From contig NZ_CP110136.1 in the NCBI RefSeq assembly GCF_025979705.1, positions 3,968,001 through 4,032,000 on the forward strand: 64,000 bases of DNA, given 5' to 3'. A program made the translations under genes and the position numbers. The notes under the pieces were generated by a model that saw only the letters and a program-made list of their open reading frames with translations, did not search any database and had not been told where the DNA came from. Positions 33,088 through 46,703 of the stretch are shown in pieces. This DNA is from Hymenobacter sp. YIM 151858-1 (GTDB taxonomy: Bacteria; Bacteroidota; Bacteroidia; Cytophagales; Hymenobacteraceae). How positions within the stretch are numbered: the stretch's first letter is position 1; every line of letters starts with the position of its first letter.

Positions 33088-33786
33088 ATGGCAAAAGTGA
33101 GCAAAAAGCGCAAGGACGCCCTTGCCAAATTCGATCTGACGGAAGTACGGTCGCTGCAGGACGCTGCCAAAGTGGTGAAGGAAATTACCTACACCAAGTT
33201 TGACGCTTCGGTAGATATCGACGTACGCCTGGGTGTTGACCCCCGCAAAGCTGACCAAATGGTACGCGGCGTAGCTACGCTGCCCCACGGCACAGGTAAG
33301 ACGGTTCGTGTACTGGCACTCGTAACCCCGGACAAAGAAGCCGAAGCTACGGCTGCTGGCGCCGATTACGTAGGTCTTGATGATTACATCTCCAAGATCG
33401 AAAAAGGCTGGACCGATATCGACGTGATCATCACCATGCCGGCTGTTATGGCCAAAGTGGGCCGCCTAGGTCGTGTACTGGGTCCCCGTGGCCTGATGCC
33501 GAACCCCAAGTCGGGTACTGTAACTACGGACGTAGCTAAAGCTGTACAGGAAGTGAAAGCTGGTAAAATTGACTTCAAAGTCGATAAGACCGGTATCATT
33601 CACACCTCGGTTGGCAAGGTGTCTTTCAGCGAAGAGAAACTTGCTGAAAACGCTTTCGAACTGATCCAGACTCTGCAGCGTCTGAAGCCTTCGTCGGCTA
33701 AAGGGACTTACATCAAGAGCATCACGCTCTCGAGCACGATGAGCCCTGGCGTACCGGTAGACACTGCTGTTACTTCCGCCAAATAA
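33088..33786 (+). CDS. rplA: Ribosomal protein L1
   Basis: The 232-residue stalk protein shows [34 protein letters not shown] and the RNA-binding [16 protein letters not shown]. In many bacteria L1 also represses its own operon by binding the mRNA; no such site was identified. A GCCTAGGT word encodes the Leu-Gly of GRLGRVLG. Confidence 0.98.
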   Translation: MAKVSKKRKDALAKFDLTEVRSLQDAAKVVKEITYTKFDASVDIDVRLGVDPRKADQMVRGVATLPHGTGKTVRVLALVTPDKEAEATAAGADYVGLDDYISKIEKGWTDIDVIITMPAVMAKVGRLGRVLGPRGLMPNPKSGTVTTDVAKAVQEVKAGKIDFKVDKTGIIHTSVGKVSFSEEKLAENAFELIQTLQRLKPSSAKGTYIKSITLSSTMSPGVPVDTAVTSAK

Positions 33787-33801
33787 GCAATACGCCTAAT
33801 C

Positions 33802-34356
33802 ATGACGAAGGAAGAAAAATACGCCCTCGTAGATGAGTTGGCCGGTAAGTTCGGCGAATACAGCTTCTTCTACATCACGGATGCTTCGGGCATGACCGTG
33901 GCTAAGATCAACGAATTCCGCCGCCTCTGCTACAACCGGGGCATGGAGTACAAGGTCTACAAAAACACGCTGATCCGTAAGGCGCTGGATCGTTTGTCGG
34001 GGGATACCTCGGCAATGGATGCTGCCCTGAAAGGCCAGTCGGGCATCCTGTTCTCGCAGGAGTCCGGTTCGGCTCCGGCTAAGCTGCTGAAAGACTTTTA
34101 CAAGTCGCAGAACTACGGCCGCGGCGTTGAGCCCAAGCCGGTGTTCAAAGGTGCTTACCTGGACAGCGATGTGTACGTTGGTGCTAACCAGCTCGACACG
34201 CTCAGCACGATTAAAGGCAAGCAGGAACTCATCGGTGACATCATCGGTCTGCTCCAGTCGCCCGCCAAAAACGTTATCAGCGCTCTGTCGAGCGGTGGCA
34301 ACAAGCTGGCTGGCATCCTCAAAACCCTTTCGGAAAAAGAAGAGGCCGCAGGCTAA
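33802..34356 (+). CDS. rplJ: Ribosomal protein L10
   Basis: The 184-residue protein anchors L7/L12 dimers to the ribosome. It starts TKEEKYALVDELAGKF, contains FRRLCYNRGMEYKVYKNTLIRKAL, and ends in a helical stretch (SSGGNKLAGILKTLSEKEE) that carries the L7/L12 binding site. Length is normal for Bacteroidota. It is 60 bases before rplL. Confidence 0.97.
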   Translation: MTKEEKYALVDELAGKFGEYSFFYITDASGMTVAKINEFRRLCYNRGMEYKVYKNTLIRKALDRLSGDTSAMDAALKGQSGILFSQESGSAPAKLLKDFYKSQNYGRGVEPKPVFKGAYLDSDVYVGANQLDTLSTIKGKQELIGDIIGLLQSPAKNVISALSSGGNKLAGILKTLSEKEEAAG

Positions 34357-34416
34357 CCGCTGCTCTCTTTCTCTCTCAATTCATCGTTTACAACAACACC
34401 CCAAATTTTTTGCAAA

Positions 34417-34797
34417 ATGGCAGATCTGAAAGCATTTGCAGAGCAGCTTGTTAGCCTGACCGTTAAAGAAGTTAACGAACTGGCCACGATTCTGAAGGAC
34501 GAGTACGGCATCGAGCCGGCAGCTGCTGCTCCGGTAATGATGGCTGGTGGTGGCGCTGGCGCTGCTGCTGACGCTCCCGAAGAGAAGACTTCGTTCGACG
34601 TGATCCTGAAGTCGGGTGGTGCTCAGAAACTGGCTGTTGTTAAGCTGGTGAAAGACCTGACCGGCCTGGGCCTGAAAGAAGCCAAAGAACTGGTTGACGG
34701 CGCTCCGAAGCCCCTGAAAGAAGGTGTTGCTAAGGATGAGGCTGAAGGCCTGAAGAAGCAACTGGAAGAAGCTGGTGCTGAAGTAGAGGTTAAGTAA
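34417..34797 (+). CDS. rplL: Ribosomal protein L7/L12
   Basis: The 126-residue acidic stalk protein has an N-terminal dimerisation helix, an Ala/Gly-rich hinge ([18 protein letters not shown]) and the C-terminal domain [20 protein letters not shown] with [15 protein letters not shown]. The codons are strongly biased. It is the last gene before a partial terminator and the 345-base gap to rpoB. Confidence 0.98.
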   Translation: MADLKAFAEQLVSLTVKEVNELATILKDEYGIEPAAAAPVMMAGGGAGAAADAPEEKTSFDVILKSGGAQKLAVVKLVKDLTGLGLKEAKELVDGAPKPLKEGVAKDEAEGLKKQLEEAGAEVEVK

Positions 34798-34901
34798 TTA
34801 ACCTCTCTCACCTACCTGCTTTAACCGGACTGATTAGAAAGAAACAGGATACGGTCTATTCCATTTGCCGCACCTGTTTCCAAGTCCGACAAGCATGGAT
34901 T

Positions 34902-34928
34902 AGACCTGGCAACTAAGTCAGGTCTTTT
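34902..34928 (+). terminator. Weak attenuator hairpin between rplL and rpoB
   Basis: A 7-bp stem (34902-34908 with 34919-34925) followed by TTTT. Its modest strength would allow partial read-through, as known for the rplL-rpoB junction in other bacteria. The rest of 34798-35142 holds a second hairpin (35029-35035 with 35057-35063) with CCCTAGGG in its loop; no consensus promoter is seen. Confidence 0.5.
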
Positions 34929-35142
34929 CCTGTTTGTAGCCTGCAAACTTTGCTATTGGCCGTTTCTACGCTCTGGGAGCGTTTTTCGGCGAAACGGTAG
35001 CGCGAACCCACCACAGCTGCATGTTATTGAAGAACGTTTTTCTTGCCCCTAGGGTTGTTCTTCGATGCGTGAGTGGTTGGCTCGCGCTACTGGCATGGTT
35101 TGAAGATTCCATCCTCCCAGTGTCATTTTAATTCTTAACACG

Positions 35143-39027
<3,885 letters not shown>

Positions 39028-39043
39028 TTAAAAGCTGCTAACA

Positions 39044-39080
39044 GAATGGTTGTCGGTGCCTCGGTACCGGCAACCATTTT
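39044..39080 (+). terminator. Terminator-like hairpin between rpoB and rpoC
   Basis: A 14-bp stem (39044-39057 with 39066-39079, two G-U pairs) with an 8-base loop, ending in TTTT. It lies 17 bases after the rpoB stop. Confidence 0.65.
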
Positions 39081-39422
39081 GCGCATCCTGCCCTAGGTCG
39101 ACTCGTCGGTTAAACAGGGTAGGGGCCAGGCAAGCAAACAGCATAGTACGAGCGGCTTTGCGACATGCTTTTCGGCCGTTGTTCCGAGATATGGTCAGGA
39201 CAACATTAACCGGCAGAAAGGTCATCAACAAGCTGGTCGAGTGGAGCCGACGAGGCTTCGACCCAGACCCGATAAAATCTACTGCGCGGCGTACCTATCC
39301 GACCCGCAGAGCACTTTTACGTGAGTCGAGCTGTTAGGAATTTCTGCGGTGAGGCCTCCCTAGGTCAGATGCAAGAGTCAGAGCAGTAAACAGCAACAAG
39401 CTAAAGCTTAAACACAAGCAAC
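39081..39422 (+). other. Gene-poor gap before rpoC
   Basis: These 342 bases separate the rpoB terminator from rpoC. Short open frames here have no family look, and no exact TAnnTTTG element is visible. Two CCCTAGGT words lie in the rpoB-rpoC spacer in the same orientation (39091 and 39358). A promoter or leader for rpoC must be assumed but is not identified. Confidence 0.5.
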
Positions 39423-42400
39423 ATGGCGTTTGCAAAAACGAAAAAGCTGGTTCAGGACTTCTCGAAAGTCACCATCTCGCTCGCCTCTCCGGAAGCTATT
39501 CTGGAGCGCTCGAACGGGGAAGTGGTGAAGCCCGAGACGATCAACTACCGCACGTACAAGCCCGAGATGGGCGGCTTGTTCTGCGAGCGGATCTTCGGAC
39601 CGGTAAAAGACTGGGAGTGCCACTGCGGCAAATACAAGCGCATTCGCTACAAAGGCATCATCTGCGACCGTTGCGGCGTGGAGGTGACCGAGAAGAAGGT
39701 GCGCCGCGAGCGGATGGGCCACATCGAACTGGTGGTGCCCGTCGCGCACATCTGGTACTTCAAGTCGCTGCCCAACAAAATTGGTTACCTGCTGGGCCTG
39801 CCCACCAAGAAGCTCGATCAGATCATCTACTACGAGCGTTACGTAGTGGTGCAGCCGGGCTTGCTGGAAGCGGAAGGCGTACAGCAACTCGACTTCCTGA
39901 CGGAAGACGAATACCTGGACATCATCGACAAGCTCCCGCGCGAGAACCAGATGCTGCCCAACGAGGACCCGCAGAAGTTCATCGCCAAGATGGGCGCCGA
40001 CGCGTTGTACATGCTGCTCGAGCGCCTGAACCTAGACGAACTGAGCTACTCGCTGCGTGACTCGGCCGCCCACGAAACTTCGCAGCAGCGTAAGGCTGAA
40101 GCTTTGAAGCGTCTGCGTGTAGTAGAGGCTTTCCGCGAAGCTAACGGCCGCATCGAAAACCGCCCCGAGTGGATGGTGATTCGCATGGTGCCAGTGATTC
40201 CGCCGGAACTGCGTCCGCTCGTGCCGTTGGATGGTGGCCGTTTCGCTACCTCTGACTTGAACGACCTGTACCGTCGCGTTATCATTCGCAATAACCGCCT
40301 CAAGCGCCTGATCGAAATCAAGGCTCCGGAGGTGATTCTGCGTAACGAGAAGCGCATGCTGCAGGAAGCCGTAGACTCGCTCTTCGACAACTCGCGTAAG
40401 GTGAATGCCGTGCGCGCCGAAGGCAACCGCGCCCTAAAGTCGCTGTCCGATATGCTGAAAGGCAAGCAGGGCCGCTTCCGTCAGAACCTGCTCGGTAAGC
40501 GCGTCGACTACTCGGGCCGTTCGGTTATCGTGGTAGGTCCGGAGCTGAAGCTGCACGAGTGCGGTCTGCCCAAGAACATGGCAGCCGAGCTGTTCAAGCC
40601 GTTCATCATCCGCAAGCTCATCGAGCGCGGCATCGTGAAGACGGTGAAGTCGGCTAAGAAGATCGTAGACCGTAAGGACGCCGTGGTGTGGGATATCCTC
40701 GAGAACGTACTCAAGGGTCACCCGGTACTGCTGAACCGTGCTCCTACGCTTCACCGCCTCGGTATCCAGGCGTTCCAGCCGCGTCTCATCGAGGGTAAGG
40801 CTATTCAGTTGCACCCGTTGGTGTGTACCGCCTTCAACGCTGACTTTGACGGTGACCAGATGGCTGTGCACGTACCCCTAGGTCCGGCCGCTGTACTGGA
40901 AGCCTCGATGCTCATGCTGGCGTCGCACAACATCCTGAACCCGGCCAACGGCGCTCCGATTGCGGTACCGTCGCAGGACATGGTTCTGGGCTTGTACTAC
41001 GTAACGAAAGGCAAGCGCACCACCGAAGAAGAAGTAGTTGTAGGCGAAGGCCGCACCTTCTACTCGGCTGAGGAGGTAGTTATTGCTATCAACGAAGGCC
41101 AGCTCTCGAAGCACGCCTACATCAAGGTGCGTACGAAAGTGCGCGACGAAGAAGACAATCTCGTAACCAAGGTTATCGAGACGGTTGCTGGGCGTGTGCT
41201 GTTCAACCTGCACGTACCCGAGGAAGTAGGTTTCGTGGATGAGCTGCTGACCAAGAAGAAGCTGCAGCAGATCATCTCGATGGTGTTCAAGCGTACGGGC
41301 ATGGCCCGCACGGCACAGTTCCTCGACGACATCAAGACGCTGGGTTTCCAGTCGGCTTACAAAGGTGGTCTGTCGATGGGCCTAGGTGACATCCAGATTC
41401 CGGTTGAAAAAGACCAGCTGATTGCCCAGGCCCAGAACGACGTGAAGGCGGTAACCCAGAACTACCAGATGGGTCTGATTACCGACAACGAGCGTTACAA
41501 CCAGGTTATCGACATCTGGACGCGTATCAACAACCAGATTACCGAGACGCTCATGTCGCGTTTGGAGAAGGAGAAGCAAGGCTTCAACTCCATCTACATG
41601 ATGATGCACTCCGGTGCTCGTGGTTCGCGCGAGCAGATCCGTCAGCTCGGCGGTATGCGTGGTCTGATGGCCAAGCCGCAGAAGTCGCTGCAAGGTTCGG
41701 TTGGCGAGATTATCGAAAACCCGATCCTGTCTAACTTCAAAGAAGGTCTGGACGTTATCGAGTACTTCATCTCGACGCACGGTGCCCGTAAGGGTCTGGC
41801 CGATACCGCTCTGAAAACGGCTGACGCTGGCTACCTGACCCGCCGTCTGGTAGACGTGTCGCAAGACGTTATCGTGAATGACGTTGACTGCGGTACGCTG
41901 CGTGGCATCGAGACCTTTGCCCTGAAGGATAACGAGGACATCGTGGAGCCGCTGGCCGAGCGTATCCTAGGTCGCGTGGCTGTTCACGACATCGTGGACC
42001 CGCTGACCGACGAAGTTATTCTGCCTGCCGGCGACGAAATCACCGAAGAGGTGACCCGTCGTATCGACCAGACCAGCATTGAATCGGTGGAAATCCGTTC
42101 GGTACTGACCTGCGAAGCCAAGCGTGGTATCTGCGCCCGTTGCTACGGCCGCAACCTCTCCACTGGCCGCATGGTACAGAAAGGTGAGGCTGTGGGTGTA
42201 ATCGCCGCTCAGTCGATCGGTGAGCCTGGCACCCAGCTGACGCTGCGTACCTTCCACGTGGGTGGTACTGCATCGAACATTGCCGTAGAAGCCAGCATCC
42301 GCGCCAAATTTGCCGGCGTAGTCGAGTTCGAAGACGTGCGTACCGTTGATTCGGTGAATGCGGAAGGCGAACCGGTGAAAGTGGTAATGGGCCGCTCGGG

Positions 42401-43766
42401 TGAAGTACGTATCGTGGAGAAAGGCACCGGCAAGGTGTTTATCTCGAACCACGTTCCGTATGGCTCGTTCCTGCTAGTAGAGGAAGGTCAGGAAGTTGAA
42501 AAGGGCCAGGAGCTCAACAACTGGGACCCCTACAACGCCGTAATTCTGGCCGAATTCGATGGTACCGTCAACTACGAGGGCATCAAAGAAGGCGTAACCT
42601 ACCGCGAGGAGTCGGACGAACAGACCGGCTACCGTGAGAAAGTGGTTATCGAGTCGAAAGACAAGACCCTGGCTCCGGCGCTGGTTATCAAGGCCGGCAA
42701 GAAAGGTGGCGACGAAACCCAGAAGGCGTACAACATCCCCGTAGGCTCGCACATCAACGTGGAGAACGGTGAGAAGATCAAGGCCGGTCACATTCTGGCT
42801 AAGATCCCGCGCGCCGTTGGCAAGACCCGCGACATTACCGGTGGTCTGCCCCGCGTTACCGAGCTGTTCGAAGCCCGTAACCCGTCGAACCCAGCGGTTG
42901 TGTCGGAAATCGACGGTGTGGTAACCTACGGTACGGTGAAGCGTGGTAACCGCGAAATCTTCGTCGAGTCGAAAGACGGCGTACGCAAGAAGTACATGGT
43001 GCCGCTGTCGAAGCACATTCTCGTGCAGGACAACGACTTCATCCGTGCCGGTGCGCCGCTGTCGGATGGTGCCATTACGCCGACCGACATCCTGAACATT
43101 CAGGGCCCCGGTGCCGTGCAGGAGTACCTCGTGAACGAGATTCAGGAAGTGTACCGCTTGCAGGGTGTGAAAATCAACGATAAGCACATCGAGGTGGTAG
43201 TACGCCAGATGATGCAGAAGGTGGTTATCATGGACCCGGGCGATACGTCGTTCCTCGAGCACCAGACCGTGGACAAGATCACGTTCATGGAAGAGAACGA
43301 TGCCATCATCGACATGAAGGTGGTAACGGACGAAGGTGACTCGACGATCCTGAAGCGTGGTCAGATCGTGACGGCTCGTAAGCTGCGCGACGAGAACTCC
43401 TCGCTGCGTCGCCGCGACCTGAAGCTGGTAGAAGTGCGCGACGCTTCGCCGGCCGTATCGCGCCCTACGCTGCAGGGTATCACGCAGGCCTCGCTGGGCA
43501 CGCAGTCGTTCATCTCGGCTGCTTCGTTCCAGGAAACGACCAAGGTGCTGTCGGAAGCTGCCATCCGTGGCAAGGCCGACGAACTCCTAGGTCTGAAGGA
43601 GAACGTAATCGTTGGTCACCTCATTCCGGCCGGTACCGGCTTGCGCGAGTACACGCGCATTCAGGTTGGCTCGACGGATGAGCCGGAAGTGGCACCCGCT
43701 GCTCCGGCCGCCAGCGAAGCGAAGCCCCGCGCTAGCCGCAGCAAGCGCGAAGTATCGGCTGAGTAA
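39423..43766 (+). CDS. rpoC: RNA polymerase subunit beta-prime
   Basis: The 1447-residue subunit has the N-terminal zinc motif (ECHCGKYKR and ICDRCGVEV), the catalytic NADFDGDQM, the second zinc site ([20 protein letters not shown]) and the bridge/trigger region [20 protein letters not shown]. The last 30 residues are a Pro/Ala/Lys-rich tail. It follows a gap of nearly 400 bases and is closed by a strong terminator. At least one CCCTAGGT and three other CCTAGGT words occur as Leu-Gly codons. Confidence 0.98.
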   Translation: MAFAKTKKLVQDFSKVTISLASPEAILERSNGEVVKPETINYRTYKPEMGGLFCERIFGPVKDWECHCGKYKRIRYKGIICDRCGVEVTEKKVRRERMGHIELVVPVAHIWYFKSLPNKIGYLLGLPTKKLDQIIYYERYVVVQPGLLEAEGVQQLDFLTEDEYLDIIDKLPRENQMLPNEDPQKFIAKMGADALYMLLERLNLDELSYSLRDSAAHETSQQRKAEALKRLRVVEAFREANGRIENRPEWMVIRMVPVIPPELRPLVPLDGGRFATSDLNDLYRRVIIRNNRLKRLIEIKAPEVILRNEKRMLQEAVDSLFDNSRKVNAVRAEGNRALKSLSDMLKGKQGRFRQNLLGKRVDYSGRSVIVVGPELKLHECGLPKNMAAELFKPFIIRKLIERGIVKTVKSAKKIVDRKDAVVWDILENVLKGHPVLLNRAPTLHRLGIQAFQPRLIEGKAIQLHPLVCTAFNADFDGDQMAVHVPLGPAAVLEASMLMLASHNILNPANGAPIAVPSQDMVLGLYYVTKGKRTTEEEVVVGEGRTFYSAEEVVIAINEGQLSKHAYIKVRTKVRDEEDNLVTKVIETVAGRVLFNLHVPEEVGFVDELLTKKKLQQIISMVFKRTGMARTAQFLDDIKTLGFQSAYKGGLSMGLGDIQIPVEKDQLIAQAQNDVKAVTQNYQMGLITDNERYNQVIDIWTRINNQITETLMSRLEKEKQGFNSIYMMMHSGARGSREQIRQLGGMRGLMAKPQKSLQGSVGEIIENPILSNFKEGLDVIEYFISTHGARKGLADTALKTADAGYLTRRLVDVSQDVIVNDVDCGTLRGIETFALKDNEDIVEPLAERILGRVAVHDIVDPLTDEVILPAGDEITEEVTRRIDQTSIESVEIRSVLTCEAKRGICARCYGRNLSTGRMVQKGEAVGVIAAQSIGEPGTQLTLRTFHVGGTASNIAVEASIRAKFAGVVEFEDVRTVDSVNAEGEPVKVVMGRSGEVRIVEKGTGKVFISNHVPYGSFLLVEEGQEVEKGQELNNWDPYNAVILAEFDGTVNYEGIKEGVTYREESDEQTGYREKVVIESKDKTLAPALVIKAGKKGGDETQKAYNIPVGSHINVENGEKIKAGHILAKIPRAVGKTRDITGGLPRVTELFEARNPSNPAVVSEIDGVVTYGTVKRGNREIFVESKDGVRKKYMVPLSKHILVQDNDFIRAGAPLSDGAITPTDILNIQGPGAVQEYLVNEIQEVYRLQGVKINDKHIEVVVRQMMQKVVIMDPGDTSFLEHQTVDKITFMEENDAIIDMKVVTDEGDSTILKRGQIVTARKLRDENSSLRRRDLKLVEVRDASPAVSRPTLQGITQASLGTQSFISAASFQETTKVLSEAAIRGKADELLGLKENVIVGHLIPAGTGLREYTRIQVGSTDEPEVAPAAPAASEAKPRASRSKREVSAE

Positions 43767-43784
43767 TTAGCTGATTGCATAAGG

Positions 43785-43820
43785 AAGTCCGCCGGAAGCA
43801 ATTCCGGCGGACTTTTCTTT
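43785..43820 (+). terminator. Terminator after rpoC
   Basis: A perfect 13-bp stem (43785-43797 with 43802-43814) is followed by TTCTTTTTT. Confidence 0.93.
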
Positions 43821-43905
43821 TTTGGCTACCTTAGCTCAAAGGAGCAGCGAGCATGCTGCATCTGCATTACACCACTGAAATGCGCGGTTTTTCTGCGCTA
43901 TGTAC

Positions 43906-44235
43906 ATGGCTCAACAACCACCTGTTCCGGCACCCGAAGACCAACAAATTAACATTGAGCTATCGGAGGACATCGCCGAAGGCGAATACGCCAACCTAGC
44001 GATGATTGCCCATTCGAGTAGCGAGTTTGTAATCGACTTTATTCGCCTGATGCCTGGTTTGCCCAAAGCCAAGGTGAAAGCACGCATTGTAATCACCCCC
44101 GAGCACGCCAAGCGGCTTTTGTCGGCTTTGTCCGACAATATCGAGCGGTATGAGCGCAGTTTTGGCACGATCAAAACCCAGGAAGACATGCCGAACTTCC
44201 CGATGAACTTTGGCGGCACAATGGGCGAGGCGTAG
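43906..44235 (+). CDS. DUF3467 protein
   Basis: The 109-residue protein shows the DUF3467 pattern throughout: INIELSEDIAEGEYANLAMIAHSSSEFVIDFIRLMPGLPKAKVK in short conserved pieces, and ITPEHAKRLLSALSDNIERYE. The family is common in Bacteroidota next to rpoC and has no known function. The second ATG (43906) is used; an ATG two codons upstream is possible. It ends at its own terminator. Confidence 0.88.
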   Translation: MAQQPPVPAPEDQQINIELSEDIAEGEYANLAMIAHSSSEFVIDFIRLMPGLPKAKVKARIVITPEHAKRLLSALSDNIERYERSFGTIKTQEDMPNFPMNFGGTMGEA

Positions 44236-44267
44236 TATTGGTCAGCCGCACGAAAGCAATTACCTAG

Positions 44268-44300
44268 GAGCCGCGGTATAACACGCGGCTCTTTTAATTT
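44268..44300 (+). terminator. Terminator after the DUF3467 gene
   Basis: An 8-bp GC-rich stem (44268-44275 with 44284-44291) is followed by TTTTAATTT. An ACCTAGGA word overlaps its 5' edge. Confidence 0.8.
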
Positions 44301-44306
44301 AAGGGT

Positions 44307-45053
44307 ATGCCTCCGATTGATCGTTTCTCCAAGCATGCCGAACAGTACGCGCAATTCCGTATTACCTATCCTGCCGCGTTATATGATTACTTGCTTTCCA
44401 GAACCCTAGGTCGGGACGCAGCTTGGGACTCAGGCACCGGCAACGGGCAGGTTGCCGTCGATGTAGCTGCTCATTTCAGCAGGGTAGAGGCAACCGATAT
44501 CAGCCAGAAGCAACTGGCGCAAGCCTCTCATGTGCCCAACATTAGGTACAGTATCAGCCCGGCTGAGCATACACCTTTTGCTGATAGCACTTTTGATCTG
44601 ATTACGACCGCCCAAGCCCTGCACTGGTTCGATGCGGCGGCTTTTCATCGTGAGGGCAGAAGGGTTGCGAAACGAGGAGGAGTTATTGCCGAATGGGGTT
44701 ACGGTCTGGTCAGGGTGAACCAGCAGCCGATTGACGCGCTGATTCGGCATTTCTATTCCGATATTGTTGGGCCGTTTTGGGACGAAAACCGCCGACATAT
44801 CGACGACGAGTTTGCGCGTATTCCGTTCCCCTTTGCCGCGGTTGAGCACCGGCGCTTCGAGGAGCGGCAGAACTGGGACGCCGAACGGTTTATGGGTTAC
44901 CTAAATACGTGGAGCAGCGTGCAGCGCTACCAACAGACAGTAAGAGAGGGGCCGCTGCGGCACATAGAACAACCTCTGAAGGAACTATGGGGAGCAAGAC
45001 AGAGAGAGGTTTGCTTCCCGATATTTCTACGAACCGGCAGAATTGATAAGTAG
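44307..45053 (+). CDS. Class I SAM-dependent methyltransferase (type 11)
   Basis: The 248-residue protein has FSKHAEQYAQFRITYP near the start, SAM motif I AAWDSGTGNGQVAVDVA (motif usually DxGxGxG), and the later FDLITTAQALHWFD and LNTWSSVQRY. This is the set found in small-molecule methyltransferases related to trans-aconitate methyltransferase. The substrate is unknown. Codon use is less biased than in the neighbouring polymerase genes. Confidence 0.87.
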   Translation: MPPIDRFSKHAEQYAQFRITYPAALYDYLLSRTLGRDAAWDSGTGNGQVAVDVAAHFSRVEATDISQKQLAQASHVPNIRYSISPAEHTPFADSTFDLITTAQALHWFDAAAFHREGRRVAKRGGVIAEWGYGLVRVNQQPIDALIRHFYSDIVGPFWDENRRHIDDEFARIPFPFAAVEHRRFEERQNWDAERFMGYLNTWSSVQRYQQTVREGPLRHIEQPLKELWGARQREVCFPIFLRTGRIDK

Positions 45054-45121
45054 TAAACAACGCTACTGAATTATCTTACTAGTAAACTAGCTTACCAAAC
45101 GTACCAATGTGCCTACTGCAA

Positions 45122-45400
45122 ATGGGCTATGAATATCGCATCGTTTGCACGTTGACTACCGAGCAGACCAAAAGCATCCTTACCAGCGCACCGCATTTTG
45201 ACATTTGCGACGAGCTAGGGCGCTACGAGTACCGCAATTCTTGTAGCCTGACTAGTATGCCTGATGCAGAAGCACAACGTGCCGAGTACGGCCTTTACTT
45301 CTGCGGTTACACCCGTAGCCGAACGAGTTTGGAAGTGCTGGGCTACGTGCTCAGCCGCTGTGCCGACCTAGGGCCCGTTGCCTTGCACGTAGCAAACTGA
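45122..45400 (+). CDS. Small protein, unknown function
   Basis: The 92-residue protein (GYEYRIVCTLTTEQTKSIL at the start, mixed alpha/beta pattern, five cysteines) matches no family I know. The start at 45122 is preferred over the ATG at 45107 because the conserved-looking sequence begins there. It is not clearly linked to either neighbour. One ACCTAGGG word lies near its 3' end. Confidence 0.5.
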   Translation: MGYEYRIVCTLTTEQTKSILTSAPHFDICDELGRYEYRNSCSLTSMPDAEAQRAEYGLYFCGYTRSRTSLEVLGYVLSRCADLGPVALHVAN

Positions 45401-45534
45401 GGTGATGCGCCATACTCAGCACGGACCGAAAGCCCTGCAGGCTAGGACCTATCTTCGGGATGTTCAACTTTGCGGAGTGCAAAGCCATTGATAATGAGCT
45501 TATGCCCATGCCCAGGTTAAGTTATAACACCCGT

Positions 45535-45565
45535 TTGCTATTGTAAATCAGACTATCTACCTTTG
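45535..45565 (+). promoter_or_regulatory. Promoter of the rpsL-rpsG-fusA-rpsJ operon
   Basis: TTG (45535-45537), 20 bases, TACCTTTG (45558-45565), leaving a 49-base leader before rpsL. Confidence 0.78.
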
Positions 45566-45614
45566 CCAGCCTAATTTTTTGGGAGAAGACCCTCCCGGAC
45601 AAAACGCTCAATAG

Positions 45615-46031
45615 ATGCCAACCATCAACCAACTAGTGCGCAAAGGCCGCGAGAAGTTGACGACTAAATCGAAGTCGCCGGCACTCGATTCCTGCCCGCA
45701 GCGCCGTGGTGTGTGCACCCGTGTGTACACCACCACGCCCAAGAAGCCGAACTCGGCTATGCGTAAAGTAGCTCGCGTACGCCTGACCAACGGCAAAGAA
45801 GTTAACGCTTACATCCCTGGCGAAGGCCACAACCTGCAGGAGCACAGCATCGTGCTAATCCGCGGTGGTCGTGTGAAAGACCTTCCCGGTGTGCGTTACC
45901 ACATCATCCGCGGTGCCCTGGATACCGCTGGCGTTAACGGTCGTCTGCAGCGCCGTTCGAAGTATGGTGCCAAGCGTCCGAAGCCGGGTCAACCGGCCGC
46001 AGCAGCTGGCAAAGGCGGTAAGAAAAAGTAA
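45615..46031 (+). CDS. rpsL: Ribosomal protein S12
   Basis: The 138-residue decoding-centre protein shows [34 protein letters not shown] with the streptomycin-linked lysine region, and [14 protein letters not shown]. The C-terminus has a basic Ala/Gly/Lys tail. It opens the str operon. Confidence 0.98.
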   Translation: MPTINQLVRKGREKLTTKSKSPALDSCPQRRGVCTRVYTTTPKKPNSAMRKVARVRLTNGKEVNAYIPGEGHNLQEHSIVLIRGGRVKDLPGVRYHIIRGALDTAGVNGRLQRRSKYGAKRPKPGQPAAAAGKGGKKK

Positions 46032-46137
46032 TTAGGTAGTAAGGGGCTGAATAACGGCCACGGGTCTGAGTAATACGCTTTGAAGCGTGTGAAGCTAGGC
46101 CGTAAGACATTTCAGCCCACGAGACTCCTCATATACC

Positions 46138-46605
46138 ATGAGAAAAGCAAAACCGAAAAAGCGTATCCTCCTGCCGGACCCCAAGTTCGGCGAGACGCTG
46201 GTAACCCGTTTCGTAAACTACCTGATGTACGACGGCAAGAAGAGCCTGGCGTACAACATCTTTTACGATGCCCTGGAGCAGGTAGAAGCTCGCACCAAGG
46301 AGAACGGCCTGGAGCAGTGGCGCAAAGCCCTGAACAACGTGATGCCGACTGTGGAAGTAAAGAGCCGCCGCGTAGGTGGTGCTACCTTCCAGGTTCCCAC
46401 GGAAGTTCGCCCCGACCGTCGCATCGCCGTTGGCTCGAAGTGGCTGATTCAGTTCTCGCGTCGTCGAGGCGAGAAAACGATGAAAGACAAGTTGGCCGGC
46501 GAAATCATTGCTGCTGCTAAAGGTGAAGGTGCTGCCGTTAAGAAAAAAGACGACACCCACCGGATGGCTGAAGCCAACAAGGCCTTCTCGCACTTCCGAT
46601 TCTAA
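46138..46605 (+). CDS. rpsG: Ribosomal protein S7
   Basis: The 155-residue primary 16S-binding protein shows [42 protein letters not shown] and the C-terminal [13 protein letters not shown]. It follows rpsL after about 100 bases and precedes fusA with an inverted repeat in between. Confidence 0.98.
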   Translation: MRKAKPKKRILLPDPKFGETLVTRFVNYLMYDGKKSLAYNIFYDALEQVEARTKENGLEQWRKALNNVMPTVEVKSRRVGGATFQVPTEVRPDRRIAVGSKWLIQFSRRRGEKTMKDKLAGEIIAAAKGEGAAVKKKDDTHRMAEANKAFSHFRF

Positions 46606-46620
46606 ATAGGAATTTGGGGT

Positions 46621-46682
46621 CTTGGGGACTTTGGAGCTTGGTTTTTTGTTCAGTCAGAATACCAAGTCCCTAAGTCCCCAAG
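46621..46682. repeat. Imperfect inverted repeat between rpsG and fusA
   Basis: Arms 46621-46641 and 46662-46682 are related as reverse complements (about 17 of 21 bases), built on the word CTTGGGGACTT. It does not end in a useful T-run for the plus strand and must be read through to express fusA, or could tune it. Confidence 0.65.
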
Positions 46683-46703
46683 TTCCTAAGACCCAACACT
46701 GAC

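Noticed and set aside
39050-39337. Possible 95-residue protein between rpoB and rpoC
   Set aside because: It starts inside the terminator stem, is Arg-rich with no conserved look, and has no start signal.
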